Below, one piece after another: positions 59,622 through 64,000 of a stretch of 64,000 nt of DNA; the first letter of the stretch is position 1, and each line of letters starts with the position of its first letter. Origin of the DNA: Clostridia bacterium. GTDB lineage: Bacteria > Bacillota > Clostridia > Oscillospirales > RGIG8002. Location of the stretch: the NCBI GenBank assembly GCA_017620395.1, contig JAFZQJ010000012.1:60014-124013 (forward strand), given 5' to 3'. The position numbers were made by a program, and so were the translations under genes. The notes beneath the pieces were generated by a model. It worked only from the letters and a program-made list of their open reading frames with translations. It made no database searches and was not told where the DNA came from.

Positions 59622-60746
59622 ATGCTGATCAAAAACGGAACGGTGCTGCGCGGGGATTTCACACTCGCGCGCGAAGACGTATCGGTCGAGGGTGAAAGCA
59701 TCTCCGCGGGCGCGGGCTCCGGCGAATGCTTCGACGCCTCCGGCCTGTTCGTCCTGCCCGGTCTGGTGGATATCCACACCCACGGCGTCGGGGAGCACGA
59801 ATGCTACGACGGCGGCGGAGCCGCGCTGAAGGTCGCGCGCTCGCTCGCCGCGGGCGGCACGACAGCGTTTCTCCCGACCTGCCGAGGAATGGATATCGAA
59901 AAGCTCGTTTCCGTAACCGGCGAGATCGCGGAGATTATCGAAGCCGGTGTCCCCGCAGACTGCGCCTCGCCCGAGGGGATAAACCTCGAGGGCCCGTTCC
60001 TTTCGGAAGCGAAGCGCGGCGCGCACCCGGCCGAATACCTCTCGAAGCCGGATACCGCGCTCTACGCCCGCCTTCGCGAAGCGGCGAAGGGGCGCGTCAG
60101 GCTCGTCACCGTCGCGCCCGAATGCGGCGGCGCGGAAGCGCTCATTGAAGAAATAACAAAGACCGCCGTCGCTTCACTCGGGCACTCCGCGGCGGATTAC
60201 GAAACGGCGAAACGCGCCTTCGCGCGCGGAGCGTCGCACGTCACGCATCTGTTCAACGCGATGCTCCCGATGGGGCACCGCGAACCCGGGCTCGCCGGCG
60301 CGGCGCTGGACAGCGAAGGCGTAACCTGCGAGCTTATCTGCGACGGCGAACACGTCCATCCGGCCGCCGTCCGCCTCGCCTTCAAAACGCTCGGCGCGGA
60401 ACGCGTCGCGCTTATCAGCGACTCAGTCGCCGGAGCCGGACTGCCGCAGGGGGAATACGTCTTCCGCGGCGTCAAACACAGGCGCGACGGAGGTAAGGCG
60501 GTACGCCTCGCCGACGGGAGCCTCGCCGGCGGCGGCGGCTTCCTGCTGGATAACGTCCGCAGCGCCGTGGAATTCGGCGTGCCGCTTGCGGACGCCGTCC
60601 GCGCGGCCTCGCTCACTCCCGCCCGCGTCATCGGCGCGGAGGGGCGCATCGGCAGCATCGCCGCCGGCAAGCGCGCGGACCTCATCCTCGTCGACGCGGA
60701 GCTGAAACTCAAAGCAGTCGTCCTGCGCGGCAGACTTCTCTCATAA
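59622..60746 (+). CDS. nagA: N-acetylglucosamine-6-phosphate deacetylase
   Basis: A 374-residue amidohydrolase that deacetylates GlcNAc-6-P, feeding recycled wall or mucin sugars into glycolysis. [19 protein letters not shown] near residue 46, [16 protein letters not shown] near 122, LVTVAPE near 160, [14 protein letters not shown] near 186, THLFNAM near 207 and [17 protein letters not shown] near 262 give the metal and substrate residues. The DIHTHG start is of the amidohydrolase type with the usual order of motifs. It lies 21 bp after the WG lipoprotein. No nagB is present in the window. Confidence 0.93.
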   Translation: MLIKNGTVLRGDFTLAREDVSVEGESISAGAGSGECFDASGLFVLPGLVDIHTHGVGEHECYDGGGAALKVARSLAAGGTTAFLPTCRGMDIEKLVSVTGEIAEIIEAGVPADCASPEGINLEGPFLSEAKRGAHPAEYLSKPDTALYARLREAAKGRVRLVTVAPECGGAEALIEEITKTAVASLGHSAADYETAKRAFARGASHVTHLFNAMLPMGHREPGLAGAALDSEGVTCELICDGEHVHPAAVRLAFKTLGAERVALISDSVAGAGLPQGEYVFRGVKHRRDGGKAVRLADGSLAGGGGFLLDNVRSAVEFGVPLADAVRAASLTPARVIGAEGRIGSIAAGKRADLILVDAELKLKAVVLRGRLLS

Positions 60747-60759
60747 AGGAGACGAAAAT

Positions 60760-63486
<2,727 letters not shown>

Positions 63487-63524
63487 GCCGAAGCAGCCGA
63501 ATAACCCCGACAGGAGTGAGCGCC

Positions 63525-63830
63525 ATGTTCGATTGCCGCATAACCGTGATGCGCAGGACCTTCTACAAGGACCTTGCGGGGAAGTATGAAAACCCCATAG
63601 AGCACGCCTGCGATATGGAGATAGGAAAAGTTTTCGTCAGCAAGGGAGGCAGGCGCCCGGAGGGCTTCTGCGAGAGCGCGTGGTATTCGCTGCGCCCCTT
63701 CGTCGAGGAGCTCGCCGCGGGCGGCGGCAACTTCTACGACGGCTGGATGAAGGATCCGAAGTCCGCGATGATCTCCTGCAACGACGGCTTCCGCCCCGTC
63801 AGCTTCTATGTCGAGGCGATAGAGGGATAA
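63525..63830 (+). CDS. TIGR04076-like small protein
   Basis: A 101-residue protein. CRITVMRRTFYKDLAGKY at the start, then CDMEIGKVFVSKGGRRPEGFCESAWYSLRPFVEELAAGG and MKDPKSAMISCNDGFRPVSFYVEAIE match the TIGR04076 family, small proteins with conserved Cys residues and a CxDGxRPVxF end, of unknown function. ATG 63525 is chosen because CAGGAG lies 8 bp upstream. It is 38 bp after secA. Confidence 0.85.
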   Translation: MFDCRITVMRRTFYKDLAGKYENPIEHACDMEIGKVFVSKGGRRPEGFCESAWYSLRPFVEELAAGGGNFYDGWMKDPKSAMISCNDGFRPVSFYVEAIEG

Positions 63831-63889
63831 AAGCGAAAGAATACGAAAAAACGCTCCCATAAAGGGCGCGCAAATTAGGGATAAGTCGG

Positions 63890-63998
63890 GTTTTGAACGG
63901 CTGTTTCCCGCCCATGCTTCACAAAAAACAGCGGCCATACATCAAGTATGACCGCTGTTTTGTTGTTTTGCCTGAACGATAAACATCTCGTTCAAAAC
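63890..63998. repeat. 10-bp inverted repeat enclosing a terminator at the right edge
   Basis: GTTTTGAACG at 63890-63899 and CGTTCAAAAC at 63989-63998 are exact inverted repeats. Between them AAAACAGCGG...CATAC pairs with GTATG...CCGCTGTTTT (63925-63961), a strong hairpin terminator with A- and T-runs on both sides. It may end a minus-strand gene beyond the window or be the edge of a mobile element. Confidence 0.6.
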
Positions 63999-64000
63999 TG

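Overview
The window comes from a GC-rich, spore-forming Gram-positive bacterium, most likely an uncultured member of Clostridia related to gut Oscillospirales-type lineages. Evidence for this is spoIIP, a CarD-type regulator, PPi-type phosphofructokinase, the Firmicutes order metG-tatD, the DUF1934-argS pair, the recA-recX-pgsA run, a dockerin-bearing secreted enzyme, strong TTGACA-17-TATAAT promoters and GGAGG ribosome binding sites. The lineage is an inference from gene content. No rRNA, complete tRNA or CRISPR array is present.

Layout. 1-12.8 kb: end of metG, tatD, then one long co-directional run encoding a YfhO-like giant membrane protein, a GT-C-like membrane protein, two DegT-type aminotransferases, an ArnC-like glycosyltransferase, an NAD-dependent epimerase, an ATP-grasp ligase, two EmrE/ArnE-F-like four-helix proteins and a lipoprotein phosphoesterase. 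It looks like a complete lipid-linked amino-sugar pathway. 12.9-22.3 kb: an acidic membrane protein built partly from genome repeats, TfoX-like protein, iron alcohol dehydrogenase, a Met/Asp-rich microprotein, LRR protein, GIY-YIG protein, mnmA, spoIIP, CarD regulator and pfp. 22.3-28.9 kb: an AraC regulator and a block of unrecognised, visibly less GC-rich genes, bracketed by two copies of a 182-194 bp palindromic element. 28.9-35.2 kb: a membrane protein/ThuA/Gfo-Idh-MocA operon, an orphan sugar-ABC ATPase (UgpC/MsmX type), and a secreted NlpC/P60-like protein with three tandem repeats and a dockerin, preceded by a structured RNA with its own promoter and terminator.

35.4-46.4 kb: an apparent 11-gene run (ddl, murI, DUF1934, argS, homocysteine methyltransferase, guaB, recA, recX, pgsA, Gfo/Idh/MocA oxidoreductase, TIM-barrel isomerase) closed by a strong terminator. 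46.5-54.6 kb: an SGNH lipoprotein, two very large paralogous surface proteins, a DUF1653 protein and a cluster of small proteins. 54.6-63.8 kb: small membrane protein, alpha/beta hydrolase, glpK, a GT2-GtrA fusion, WG-repeat lipoprotein, nagA, secA and a TIGR04076-like protein. The last 150 bp hold a hairpin terminator inside a 10-bp inverted repeat.

At least four families of short palindromic repeats fill the gaps. One of them also sits in frame inside two protein genes. The most interesting items are this coding-sequence repeat, the Arn-like Gram-positive cluster, the structured leader RNA upstream of the dockerin protein, and a 20-bp element shared by two otherwise unrelated promoters.
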